From: Mycobacteriales bacterium
GTDB taxonomy: Bacteria > Actinomycetota > Actinomycetes > JAFAQI01 > DASSKL01
Reading direction: 5' to 3'
Assembly: GCA_035690485.1 (NCBI GenBank)
Contig: DASSKL010000043.1
Span: 41,318-105,317, forward strand
DNA length: 64,000 bases
The notes beneath the pieces are model-generated. The model was given only the letters and a program-made list of their open reading frames with translations, was not told the DNA's origin and did not search any database. Each line of letters starts with the position of its first letter. Within the stretch, counting starts at the first letter, position 1. Shown here piece after piece: positions 9,544 to 17,749 of this stretch. Both the position numbers and the translations under genes were made by a program.

Positions 9544-9819
9544 ATGATCGTCTACACGGCCGTGCGAGCGGCCCTCGGCCTGTTCCTCGTGTTCCTGCTC
9601 TTCCGGCTGGTCATGGAGTGGGTCTTCGTCTTCGCCCGCGACTACCGGCCGCGGGGGTTCATGGCGATGGCGCTCGAGGTCGCCTACACGGTCACCGACC
9701 CGCCCTACCGGCTGCTGCGCCGGGCGATCCCGCCGCTGCGGCTCGGGTCGTTCGGCATCGACATCGCCTTCACCGTGCTGCTGCTGATCGTGATCATCCT
9801 GCTGTCGGTGATCCCATGA
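9544..9819 (+). CDS. YggT-family integral membrane protein
   Basis: 91-residue protein with two hydrophobic segments (about 5-25 and 70-90) and the YggT middle region with DPPYRLLRRAIPPLRLG and the following FGIDIAF. ATG 9544 has a GGGGGAG ribosome site at 9531-9537. Family members sit between sepF and divIVA in Gram-positive bacteria and are linked genetically to division and osmotic tolerance; the biochemical role is not known. The open frame extends to 9502, but that overlaps sepF and lacks a ribosome site. Confidence 0.9.
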   Translation: MIVYTAVRAALGLFLVFLLFRLVMEWVFVFARDYRPRGFMAMALEVAYTVTDPPYRLLRRAIPPLRLGSFGIDIAFTVLLLIVIILLSVIP

Positions 9820-9877
9820 CCCGCGCCGCGCGCCCGATCCCGTCGTCTCCCCACCCTTCCGAGAACGAGGTGCTCCT

Positions 9878-10726
9878 ATGCCGCTGACGCCCGAGGACGT
9901 GCAGAACAAGCGGTTCACGGTCACCCGCTTCCGGCCCGGTTACGACGAGGAAGAGGTCGACGCCTTCCTCGACGAGATCGTCAGCGAGCTGCAGCGGCTG
10001 ACCGCGCTGAGCGCCGGGTCCGCCCCCGCAGCCCCGCCGGCACCGGCTCCCGCCGCCCCGGCGCCCCAGCCGGCCGCCCCGCCGGCACCGGCACCCGCCC
10101 GGCCCGAGGAGGGTCAGGAGGCCGCGCTGCGCACCTTGCTGCTCGCGCAGAAGACCGCCGACGAAGCGGTCGCCCAGGCGCGGTCCGAGGCCGAGCAGAT
10201 CGTGTCCGAGGCGAAGCAACGCGCCGGCGACCTCGAGCGGCAGGCCCAGGAGCAGCACGCCGCGCGGGTGTCCGCGCTGTCGCGCGAGCGCCAGCAGCTC
10301 GAGGCCCAGGTCGAGGGCCTGCGCGGGTTCGAGCAGGAGTTCCGTACCCGGCTGCGCAGCTACCTCGAAAGCCAGCTCCGCGACCTGCAGGCCGCACCTC
10401 CGCTCGCTCCACCCGCCCCCCCGGGGGCGGCCCCTCGGCCGGGCGGCCCGACCGCGGGTGGTCCGGCTTCGGGCGGCCCGGCCGGCTCCGGCCAGCCGGC
10501 CGGGGGCGCGGGCACGCCCGGCCTGGCCCCGCCCGGCGGGGGAGGGCCGAACGTCCCGCAAGGACCGCCTCCGCCCGGTCCCGGACCGGTGCCGGCCCGC
10601 GGCACCCGACCGGGCGTGCCGACGCTCGAGGAGGACCTCGCTCCCGGTGCCGACGTCGCCGACGGCCCGCCTCGCGAGGCCTCGTCCGACGTCGACGACC
10701 GCGGTCGCTACGGTCGGGAGGGCTGA
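9878..10726 (+). CDS. divIVA: DivIVA/Wag31 polar growth scaffold
   Basis: 282 residues. The N-terminal membrane-binding domain is unmistakable (TPEDVQNKRFTVTRFRPGY, then EEEVDAFLDEI). An Ala/Pro linker (about 50-78) interrupts it before the long coiled coil (about 82-170, EGQEAALRTLLLAQKTADEA onward), and the last 110 residues are Gly/Pro-rich and unstructured. It marks curved membrane at poles and recruits wall synthesis in apically growing actinobacteria. ATG 9878 follows GAACGAGGTGCT. Low-complexity Pro/Gly tails of this kind are seen in other actinobacterial homologues. Confidence 0.95.
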   Translation: MPLTPEDVQNKRFTVTRFRPGYDEEEVDAFLDEIVSELQRLTALSAGSAPAAPPAPAPAAPAPQPAAPPAPAPARPEEGQEAALRTLLLAQKTADEAVAQARSEAEQIVSEAKQRAGDLERQAQEQHAARVSALSRERQQLEAQVEGLRGFEQEFRTRLRSYLESQLRDLQAAPPLAPPAPPGAAPRPGGPTAGGPASGGPAGSGQPAGGAGTPGLAPPGGGGPNVPQGPPPPGPGPVPARGTRPGVPTLEEDLAPGADVADGPPREASSDVDDRGRYGREG

Positions 10727-10872
10727 GCCCCCGCAAGGCCGGCGCGACGGTCGTCACCGACCCGTCTCCTGCCGTTTGGTGTCGGGGGCCGGCGGCTGGC
10801 CGATTACTATTCCGGCGCGTGTACGCCGGTGCACGCCCGACAGCGACTTTTCACCGATAGGCAGGAGTTGAC

Positions 10873-11757
10873 GTGATCGTCATCAGCGGGGCCCTGGTCA
10901 TTGTTGCCCTCGGGCTCCTCATCGCTGGGCTCGTGGTGTCCAGCGGGCTGGTGCTGGTCTACGCGTCGATCGGTGTCAGCGTGCTGTCGGCGGTGTTCCT
11001 GTTCCTCGGCGTACGCCAGCGTCGTGGCGACGACGACGGCGCGCGGGTCGCAGCGACACCGGGTCTGGCCGCGGCCGGCGCCGCCCCTGCGGTCGCCGCG
11101 GCTCCCGCCGCTCCCGCCGCGGCTCCGGCCTCGTCGGACGAGGGCGTGCGGACGGTCCCGCCGCGCCAGCCGGCCGCGCCGGTGCCCGTCGGCGCCGACC
11201 CGGTGGCAGCCGAGCCGGCACCGGTCAGCGCGTCGCAACCCGGTGAAGCCGCCGCCGGTGAGGTGTTCGTCGTGCCGGGGCGTCCGCGCTACCACGCGGC
11301 CGGCTGCCGCTACCTGAGCGGGCGCGAGACCGAGACCCGGTCGGTCGCGGAGGCCCAGGCCGAAGGCTTCGCCGCCTGCGGGGTCTGCCGCCCCGACGAG
11401 GCATCCTCGGTCGCGTCGCCGGCCGCCGAGCCCGCCGCGCCGGCTCCCGTTCCTGCTGCTCCGCGCCGCCGGGCGCCGCAGACCCGCACCGCGCAGGTCG
11501 ACAGCGCCGAGGCGGTGGCCGCACGTCAGGCGACCCCCGACGACGACGAGCCGCAGACCGCGCCCGCGCGCGCGGTCGACGCAGCGGCGCCGGCGCCCGC
11601 CCGCAGTCGCGGCGAGACGGTCGTCGTGATCCCCGAGCGCGGGCGCTACCACCGGCCGGAGTGCCGCTACGTGCGTGGCGTCGAGGGTGCCCGTGAGATG
11701 ACCAAGACGGGCGCCCGCCGCCAGGGGTACTCCGCCTGCGGAGTCTGCAAGCCCTAG
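10873..11757 (+). CDS. Membrane-anchored protein with two Ada-like Cys/His metal-binding motifs, function unknown
   Basis: 294 residues. Two hydrophobic helices fill residues 1-47, followed by a long Ala/Pro linker. Then comes a motif repeated twice: Y140-H141-x3-C145-R-Y with C169-G-V-C172, and Y259-H260-x3-C264-R-Y with C289-G-V-C292 just before the end. The pattern YHxxxC...A..GF/YxxCGVC(R/K)P resembles the zinc-binding module of Ada and similar short modules attached to some nucleases, so metal binding is likely; DNA contact is only a guess. GTG 10873 follows GGCAGGAG. It lies between divIVA and ileS, where I do not expect this gene in Streptomyces, suggesting an insertion or lineage-specific gene. 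Confidence 0.7.
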   Translation: MIVISGALVIVALGLLIAGLVVSSGLVLVYASIGVSVLSAVFLFLGVRQRRGDDDGARVAATPGLAAAGAAPAVAAAPAAPAAAPASSDEGVRTVPPRQPAAPVPVGADPVAAEPAPVSASQPGEAAAGEVFVVPGRPRYHAAGCRYLSGRETETRSVAEAQAEGFAACGVCRPDEASSVASPAAEPAAPAPVPAAPRRRAPQTRTAQVDSAEAVAARQATPDDDEPQTAPARAVDAAAPAPARSRGETVVVIPERGRYHRPECRYVRGVEGAREMTKTGARRQGYSACGVCKP

Positions 11758-11797
11758 CCGACTCCTGACCTTCGCCTGGCTGCGTTCTCGTCGCCTT

Positions 11798-11816
11798 GCG
11801 TGCCCTCCGGGCACGC
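11798..11816. terminator. Hairpin between convergent genes
   Basis: GCGTGCCC at 11798-11805 pairs perfectly with GGGCACGC at 11809-11816 around a 3-base loop. It lies between two convergent genes, so it could end transcripts in both directions, but no T-run follows on either side. The gap also carries repeated short GACTCCTG/GGCTCCTGCGGCCTTG strings with no clear function. Confidence 0.4.
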
Positions 11817-11914
11817 GGCGGCTCCTGCGGCCTTGCCATGCTCGGTCAGGACCCGGTCGGGCCGACTCCTGCGGCCTTGGCGGGCTCGGCGAAGGCCGCC
11901 CCAGGGGAACGGCG

Positions 11915-12382
11915 TCAGCCGCGGTGGCGGCTGTGGAACGGGTCGCGCCGGGGAGCCTCGGCCAGCTGGACGCGGTCACCCTCGACGGTCAGGCCGGTCA
12001 GGCCGAGCACGCGGCCGAGGATCGACGCGGTCGTCTCGCCGCGGGCGACGCCGTCCTGCGTGACCATGGCGCGGTAGATCATCGTCCAGTGCTTGACCGG
12101 GGTGTCGTAGGTCCAGTCGACGGAGCCGAGGTGGACCGCCGACCCCTTCAACCCGCCGGGGCCGTCGAACGGCGCGCTCCAGACCTGCACGCCCGCGGGG
12201 CCCGCGGCGAAGCAGCCGCCGCGGCCGACGTCCTCGCGGTCCGCGGCCTCCAGCAGCGCCCGGGCCTGCCGCTCGGGCAGCACCAGGGCCGGGCGCACCG
12301 CGCTGGTCAGCGCGGGCACCGCCACCGCGTGGGGCACGAGACGCACGGGCGTCGTCGGCTCCCGAAGCAGCGTCAGGGACAT
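11915..12382 (-). CDS. Conserved hypothetical protein, 155 residues
   Basis: I do not recognise a named family. The product has no signal peptide or membrane helix; it is a soluble alpha/beta-looking protein with a Trp/Tyr-rich centre (DWTYDTPVKHWTMIYRAMV) and a C-terminal GETTASILGRVLGLTGL. The start is the ATG at 12382, preceded five bases away by GGAGGTG, which settles it over the longer open frame that runs back through the upstream gap. It lies downstream of ileS in the same orientation, separated by 154 bases, so it probably has its own promoter. Confidence 0.7.
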   Translation of the reverse strand: MSLTLLREPTTPVRLVPHAVAVPALTSAVRPALVLPERQARALLEAADREDVGRGGCFAAGPAGVQVWSAPFDGPGGLKGSAVHLGSVDWTYDTPVKHWTMIYRAMVTQDGVARGETTASILGRVLGLTGLTVEGDRVQLAEAPRRDPFHSRHRG

Positions 12383-12536
12383 GTGCACCTCCACACTCGC
12401 CCGGCTGCCTGGGCCGCACAGCCTCGTGAATCTTGGATGCGGTATCGGCTCGGCCGTACGCCAGCCTTGCTGGGCCGAACGGGTGCTTCCTCCACTGCGC
12501 CCTCCGGCCTGACCCAGAAGGGCCATGCCGGACATG

Positions 12537-15500
12537 TCAGCCGACGGCGCGCAACCAGAACGTGAGACCGAGGTCCGGCTCGGCGTGCGGGCTGACCGGC
12601 GCCTCCGGCTCGGCCTCGACGCGCGAGGCCGCGAGCACCTCGTCGGCCAGCGTCGCGCCGCCCTCGCGCAGGGCGCGGGCCGTCTCCTCGTCGGTGGCCG
12701 TCCACCACAGCTCGATGCGGTCGGAGACGTCGAGCCCGGCGTTCTTGCGGGCCTCCTGCACCCGGCGCACGACCTCGCGCAGCAGCCCGGCGCGGCGCAA
12801 CTCGGGCGTGAGCTCGAGGTCGAGAGCCACGGTCTCCCCGGCTGCGGTCGCGACCGACCAGCCGGCCCGCGGCGTCTCGGTGACGACGACGTCGTCGGCA
12901 CCGAGCTCGACCGTCGACCCGTCGACCTCGACGGTGGCACTGCCCGTCTCGCGCAGCGCGGCCGCAAGCACCGCGGGGTCGGCCGCCCCGACCGCCGCGG
13001 CGACCGCCGGCGTGCGGTTGCCGAACCGCTTGCCCAGCGCGCGAAAGTTCGGCTTCACCGTGGAGTCGACGAGCCCCTCGGCCTGCGCGAGCGGGGCGAC
13101 CGACACCACGTTGAGCTCGTCGGCGACCTCGGCGCGCAGCTCCTCCGGCACGGCGGCCCACCCTGCGGCGCCGACGAGTGCCCGCCCGAGGGGCTGACGG
13201 GTGCGTACCCCGGACTCGGCGCGAGCCGCCCGGCCCAGCTCGACCAACCGGCGCACCAGCGCCATCTGCGCCGAGAGCTCCTCGTCGATCAGCGCTGCCT
13301 CCGGCTCCGGCCAGGGGGCGAGGTGCACGGAGTCGGGGGCGCCGTCGGCGGCGAGCACGTCCCACAGGTAGTCGGTGAGGAACGGCGTGAACGGCGCCAT
13401 CAGCCTGGTGAGCACGTCGAGGCACTCGTGCAACGTCGCGAAGGCGGCCGCGCCCTCCGGCGTACGCGGGCCCGCCCAGAACCGGCGGCGGGAGCGGCGG
13501 ACGTACCAGTTGGACAGGTCGTCGACGAAGACCGCCAACCGCCGGCCGGCGCGGGCGGAGTCGAAGTGCTCGAGCGCCTCGCCGACCTCGGCGGCGGTCG
13601 CGTGCAGCTCGGAGAGCACCCAGCGGTCGATGAGCGGTCGCTGCCCGGGCGGCGGTGCGTCGACCGCGTCGGCCGGCGTCCAGGGACGGGCGTCGGGCAC
13701 CCCGGGCTCGTGACCCGCGGCGTCGGCGTAGAGCACGAGGAACGACGCGGTGTTCCAGTAGGTCAGCAGGACCTTGCGGACGACCTCTTCCAACGCGGTG
13801 TGACCGACCCGCCGGGCGCTCCACGGGCTGCCCGCGGCGAGCATGTACCAGCGCAGGGCGTCGGCGCCGTGCCGCTCGAACAGCTCGAACGGGTCGAGCA
13901 CGTTGCCGAGGTGCTTGCTCATCTTGCGGCCGTCGGCGTCGAGGATGTGCCCGAGGCAGAGCACGGTCTCGTACGACGACCGGTCGAAGACCAGCGTGCC
14001 GACGGCCATCAGCGTGTAGAACCAGCCGCGGGTCTGGTCGATCGCCTCGCAGATGAACTGCGCCGGGTAGTTGCGCCGCAGCACGTCCGCGGACCCGGGC
14101 AGATGCGGGTAGCCGAGCTGCGCGAACGGCATCGACCCGGAGTCGTACCAGCCGTCGATGACCTCGGGCACCCGCCGGGACTCGGCCCCGCACTCACCGC
14201 AGGGCAGCGTCACGTCGTCGACGTAGGGCCGGTGCGGATCGAGGCCGGACAGGTCGCGGCCGGCCAGCTCGCCCAGCTCCGCGCGGGAGCCGACCGCGGT
14301 CAGGTGGCCCTCGGGGCAGCGCCAGATCGGCAGCGGCGTGCCCCAGTAGCGGCTGCGCGACAGCGCCCAGTCGATGTTGTTGTGCAGCCAGTCGCCGTAG
14401 CGGCCGTGCTTGATCGTCGCCGGGTGCCAGTCGGTGCGTTCGTTCTCCTCGAGCAGCCGGTCCTTGATCGCGGTGGTGCGGATGTACCAGGACGGCAGCG
14501 CGTAGTAGAGCAGCGGCGTGTCGCAGCGCCAGCAGTGCGGGTAGGAGTGCTCGTAGGACTCGACCCGTAGCAGCAGGCCGCGGTCGCGCAGGTCCTCGAC
14601 GATGCCCGGGTCGGCGGCCTTGAAGAACCGGCCGCCGACCAGCGGGAGACCCTCCTCGAAGTGCCCGTCGGGCCGCACCGGGTTGACCACCGGCAGGTCG
14701 TAGCTGCGGGCGACCGCGAGGTCCTCGGCGCCGAAGGCCGGCGCCTGGTGGACCAGCCCGGTGCCGTCGTCGACGGTGACGTAGGACGCGAGACCCACGA
14801 AGTGCGCGCCGGGGATGTCGAGGAAGTCGAACGGCGGGCGGTATGTCCACCGCTCCATCGACGACCCCGGGAAGCGCTCGACGGCCTCCCAGCCCTCGCC
14901 GAGCGCCGTCGCGACGAGCGGCTCGGCGACGATCAGCCGCTCCGCGCCGTCGGTCGCGACGACGTAGGTGACGTCGGGGTGCACCGCGACCGCGGTGTTG
15001 GAGATCAGCGTCCAGGGCGTCGTCGTCCAGACGAGGAGCGCGGCCTGCCCGGCGTAGGGCCCCGACGTCAGCGGGAAACGCACGTAGACCGACGGGTCCT
15101 TGACGTCGTAGTAGCCCTGCGACACCTCGTGGTCGGACAGGCCGGTGCCGCAGCGGGGGCAGTACGGCGTGACGCGATGGTCTTGGACGAGCAGCCCCGC
15201 GTCGAAGACCTGCTTGAGCGACCACCAGACCGACTCGATGTAGTCGGGGCTCATCGTCCAGTAGGCGTCGTCGAAGTCGACCCAGTAGCCCATGCGCTCG
15301 GTCATCCGGGCGAACTCGTCGACGTGGCGTTGCACGGACTCTCGGCACCGGGCGTTGAACTCCGCCACGCCGTAGGCCTCGATGTCGCCCTTGCCGCTGA
15401 AGCCGAGCTCCTTCTCCACTTCGAGCTCGACCGGCAGGCCGTGGCAGTCCCAGCCCGCGCGGCGCGGCACGTGGCGTCCCCGCATCGTCTGGAAGCGGGG

Positions 15501-15722
15501 GAAGAGGTCCTTGAACGCGCGGGCCTCGACGTGGTGGGTGCCGGGCTTACCGTTGGCCGTCGGTGGCCCCTCGTAGAACGTCCACAACGGGCCGTCGGCG
15601 GTCTGCTCCAGCGACCGCTCGAAGACCTTCCGCTCGCGCCAGCGGGCGAGCACCTCGTGCTCGATGGCGGGCAGGTCGACCTGCTGCGGAAGGGGCCGCA
15701 TCGGCCGGTGCGGCTGGGTCAC
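12537..15722 (-). CDS. ileS: IleS, isoleucyl-tRNA synthetase (IleRS2-like, altered signature motif)
   Basis: 1061 residues, class I synthetase that charges tRNA-Ile. The catalytic domain starts with GPPTANGKPGTHHVEA; residues 61-64 read GTHH where class I enzymes usually show HxGH. The KMSKS loop is KMSKH (K600). The CP1 editing domain, DQTRGWFYTL and a long anticodon-binding region follow. Overall sequence and the absence of a C-terminal Cys cluster indicate the eukaryote-like IleRS2 group. GTG 15722 has GGAGGAC six bases upstream. No T-box leader was found upstream. It is divergent from the dksA-like gene. Confidence 0.97.
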   Translation of the reverse strand: MTQPHRPMRPLPQQVDLPAIEHEVLARWRERKVFERSLEQTADGPLWTFYEGPPTANGKPGTHHVEARAFKDLFPRFQTMRGRHVPRRAGWDCHGLPVELEVEKELGFSGKGDIEAYGVAEFNARCRESVQRHVDEFARMTERMGYWVDFDDAYWTMSPDYIESVWWSLKQVFDAGLLVQDHRVTPYCPRCGTGLSDHEVSQGYYDVKDPSVYVRFPLTSGPYAGQAALLVWTTTPWTLISNTAVAVHPDVTYVVATDGAERLIVAEPLVATALGEGWEAVERFPGSSMERWTYRPPFDFLDIPGAHFVGLASYVTVDDGTGLVHQAPAFGAEDLAVARSYDLPVVNPVRPDGHFEEGLPLVGGRFFKAADPGIVEDLRDRGLLLRVESYEHSYPHCWRCDTPLLYYALPSWYIRTTAIKDRLLEENERTDWHPATIKHGRYGDWLHNNIDWALSRSRYWGTPLPIWRCPEGHLTAVGSRAELGELAGRDLSGLDPHRPYVDDVTLPCGECGAESRRVPEVIDGWYDSGSMPFAQLGYPHLPGSADVLRRNYPAQFICEAIDQTRGWFYTLMAVGTLVFDRSSYETVLCLGHILDADGRKMSKHLGNVLDPFELFERHGADALRWYMLAAGSPWSARRVGHTALEEVVRKVLLTYWNTASFLVLYADAAGHEPGVPDARPWTPADAVDAPPPGQRPLIDRWVLSELHATAAEVGEALEHFDSARAGRRLAVFVDDLSNWYVRRSRRRFWAGPRTPEGAAAFATLHECLDVLTRLMAPFTPFLTDYLWDVLAADGAPDSVHLAPWPEPEAALIDEELSAQMALVRRLVELGRAARAESGVRTRQPLGRALVGAAGWAAVPEELRAEVADELNVVSVAPLAQAEGLVDSTVKPNFRALGKRFGNRTPAVAAAVGAADPAVLAAALRETGSATVEVDGSTVELGADDVVVTETPRAGWSVATAAGETVALDLELTPELRRAGLLREVVRRVQEARKNAGLDVSDRIELWWTATDEETARALREGGATLADEVLAASRVEAEPEAPVSPHAEPDLGLTFWLRAVG

Positions 15723-15819
15723 GAGGGTCCTCCGTCGGCGGTTTCCGGGCGTCCTTCACGCTAGTGCGTCCGGCAACCGTGATCGACGCGCCGTGCACGC
15801 GGAGCGGCGTACGTCGTCG

Positions 15820-15848
15820 TTGTGGGTTCCGGATGGCACACTTATCCT
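15820..15848 (+). promoter_or_regulatory. Putative promoter of the H1/DksA gene
   Basis: TTGTGG at 15820-15825, 17-bp spacer, TATCCT at 15843-15848, in the 200-bp divergent gap between ileS and the next gene. The rest of that gap shows no other feature except the two ribosome sites. Confidence 0.4.
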
Positions 15849-15922
15849 TTCCGGACTCAAGATCACGAGGCGCGAGCACGGGCGCCGCCGATGCGGAGCG
15901 CCTGCAGGAGGGCGAAGGGGCC

Positions 15923-17128
15923 ATGGCCGGGGAAAGCGGGATCGGCGGCAAGATCCGGCGGTTGGTACGCCGCCGCAAGGACGACGCGCCCGCGGCGCCA
16001 CGCAAGGCGACGCCCGAACTCGGCGCGCCCGCCCGCCCGGCCGCGGTCAAGGCCGCTGCGCCGGCCGCGTCGTCGTCAGGCACCGCGAAGGTTGCGACGA
16101 AGGCTCCGGCGAAGTCCGCGGCCAAGACGCCCGCCGCGGCCGGGAAGAGCGCCGCCAAGGCGGTCAAGGCGCCGGCCGGCAAGGCTGCGAACAAGGCTGC
16201 GAAGAAGGCGCCGGCCACGAGCGCGGCGGCGAAGGCGGCCACGTCAGCCAAGACCGCGAAGGCGGCGGGCAAGGCTCCCGCCAAGGCGGCAAAGGCGGCA
16301 AAGGCGGCGAAGTCGTCCGGCGTGAGTCCGGCCAAGGCACCCGCGAAGGCCGCGAAGACCAGCAAGAGTCCGGCCAAGACACCGGCGAAGGCGGCGACCA
16401 AGGGCGCGCCCGCCAGGGCGGGCAAGGCTCCGGGCGGCGCGTCCTCCGTCGCCAAGGCACCCGCGAAGGCCGCGAAGTCGACCACGGCGACCGGCGCCAA
16501 GGCTGCAGCCGCGAAGAAGGCAGCGGCGACGAAGAAGGCGGCGCCCGCCGAGGCTGCGGTCCGCGAGACGGCCCGGAAGACCGCGGCGAAGGCCGCGCCG
16601 GCCAAGGCCGCCGCCGCCCAGACGTCGGCGGCGATGGTGCCGGCGCCCGACGGGCGGCAGGAGGCGGGCCGCGTCCCCACCCCCTCCAAGGCCTCGGTCT
16701 CGACCGCGCCCAAGCCACCCGCGAAGGCCACCGGCGGCCGAGCGGCCGTCCTGCCCGGCGAGTCTCCCTGGACCAAGGGCGAGCTCGCCGAGATCCGCGG
16801 TGAGCTGGAGACCCAGGCCGTCGACCTCCGCGGCGAGATCACCGACGCCGAGTCGGCGTGGGCGGCGCTGCAGCGCGACAGCGGCGAGGGTGCCGGCGAC
16901 GACCAGGCCGACGCGGGCACCAAGACCTTCGAGCGGGAGCACGAGCTGTCGATCGCCGCCAACAGCCGCGACCTGCTGTCGCAGGTCGAGCGGGCGCTGC
17001 AGCGCATCGACGACAGCACCTACGGCGTCTGCGAGAGCTGCGGCAAGCCGATCGGCAAGGGACGCCTGCAGGCGTTCCCGCGTGCAACCCTGTGCATGGA
17101 ATGCAAGCAACGCGAGGAACGCCGCTGA
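15923..17128 (+). CDS. Histone H1-like Lys/Ala-rich region fused to a DksA/TraR zinc-finger domain
   Basis: 401 residues in two unlike parts. Residues 1 to about 265 are Lys/Ala/Pro repeats of the AKAPAKAAK type, as in bacterial H1-like DNA-binding tails. The last 130 residues form a DksA/TraR domain: a helical part (GELAEIRGELETQAVDL onward) and a four-Cys zinc finger at C370, C373, C391 and C394. DksA-family proteins act in the RNA polymerase secondary channel; the basic tail could tether this one to DNA. ATG 15923 has GGAGGGCGAAGGGG upstream. It precedes lspA as in other actinobacteria, and overlaps it. Confidence 0.88.
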   Translation: MAGESGIGGKIRRLVRRRKDDAPAAPRKATPELGAPARPAAVKAAAPAASSSGTAKVATKAPAKSAAKTPAAAGKSAAKAVKAPAGKAANKAAKKAPATSAAAKAATSAKTAKAAGKAPAKAAKAAKAAKSSGVSPAKAPAKAAKTSKSPAKTPAKAATKGAPARAGKAPGGASSVAKAPAKAAKSTTATGAKAAAAKKAAATKKAAPAEAAVRETARKTAAKAAPAKAAAAQTSAAMVPAPDGRQEAGRVPTPSKASVSTAPKPPAKATGGRAAVLPGESPWTKGELAEIRGELETQAVDLRGEITDAESAWAALQRDSGEGAGDDQADAGTKTFEREHELSIAANSRDLLSQVERALQRIDDSTYGVCESCGKPIGKGRLQAFPRATLCMECKQREERR

Positions 17129-17697
17129 CGGCGGCCACCGACCAGCACGCCGCCGACCGGCCCACCACCGGGTCGGCGGCGCCCCGTCGCATCGTCGGGC
17201 TCGTCGTGACCGCCGTGGTCGCGCTGGCCGCCGACCAGGTCAGCAAGGTCCTCGTCGTCGCCCACCTCGAGCACCACGCGCCGGTCACCCTGGTGCCCGG
17301 CGTGCTCGACCTCGACGTCGTCCGCAACGGCGGCGCGGCGTTCAGCATCGGCACCGGCGCCACCTGGCTGTTCACCGCGATCGCCGCCGGTGTCGTCATC
17401 GCGATCGTGCGCACCGCGTCCCGGCTGCGCAGCCGGGCTTGGGCTTTCACCCTCGGGCTGCTGCTCGGCGGCGCGCTCGGCAACCTGGTGGACCGTTTCG
17501 TGCGCAGCCCCGGCCCGCTGCGCGGGCACGTCGTCGACTGGATCCACCTGCACCACTGGCCGGTGTTCAACGTCGCCGACTCGTGCATCGTGGTCGGCGG
17601 CGTCGTCGCCGTCCTGCTGTCCCTGCTGCTCGTCAACCTCGACGGCACCCGAGGCACCTCCGACGAGGCCGGTGGCCACCGGCGGGGCGGGCGGTGA
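17101..17697 (+). CDS. lspA: LspA, lipoprotein signal peptidase (signal peptidase II)
   Basis: Aspartic membrane protease that removes signal peptides from lipoproteins after Lgt acts (lgt is at 43 kb). Four membrane helices; catalytic motifs [21 protein letters not shown] and [12 protein letters not shown] contain the two active-site Asp residues. The start is uncertain. ATG 17101 (198 residues) lies inside the 3' end of the preceding gene by 28 bases with a poor ribosome site. A CTG at 17125 would overlap the upstream stop as CTGA and has GAGGAA seven bases before it, giving 190 residues. Confidence 0.93.
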   Translation: MQATRGTPLTAATDQHAADRPTTGSAAPRRIVGLVVTAVVALAADQVSKVLVVAHLEHHAPVTLVPGVLDLDVVRNGGAAFSIGTGATWLFTAIAAGVVIAIVRTASRLRSRAWAFTLGLLLGGALGNLVDRFVRSPGPLRGHVVDWIHLHHWPVFNVADSCIVVGGVVAVLLSLLLVNLDGTRGTSDEAGGHRRGGR

Positions 17698-17749
17698 GTC
17701 GGCCCACGCAGGTGTTGACCGATGCTCACAACTCCGCGGCAACCCCCAC

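Noticed and set aside
15723..15922. T-box riboswitch upstream of ileS
   Set aside because: Actinobacterial ileS genes often have one, so I searched the minus strand for the conserved TGGNACCGCG-type segment and a long leader; neither is present in this 200-bp gap.
16050..16650. DNA repeat element or assembly artefact in the Lys/Ala region
   Set aside because: The repeats are codon-level and imperfect, stay in frame for the full length, and lead into a complete DksA zinc domain, so they are protein low complexity.
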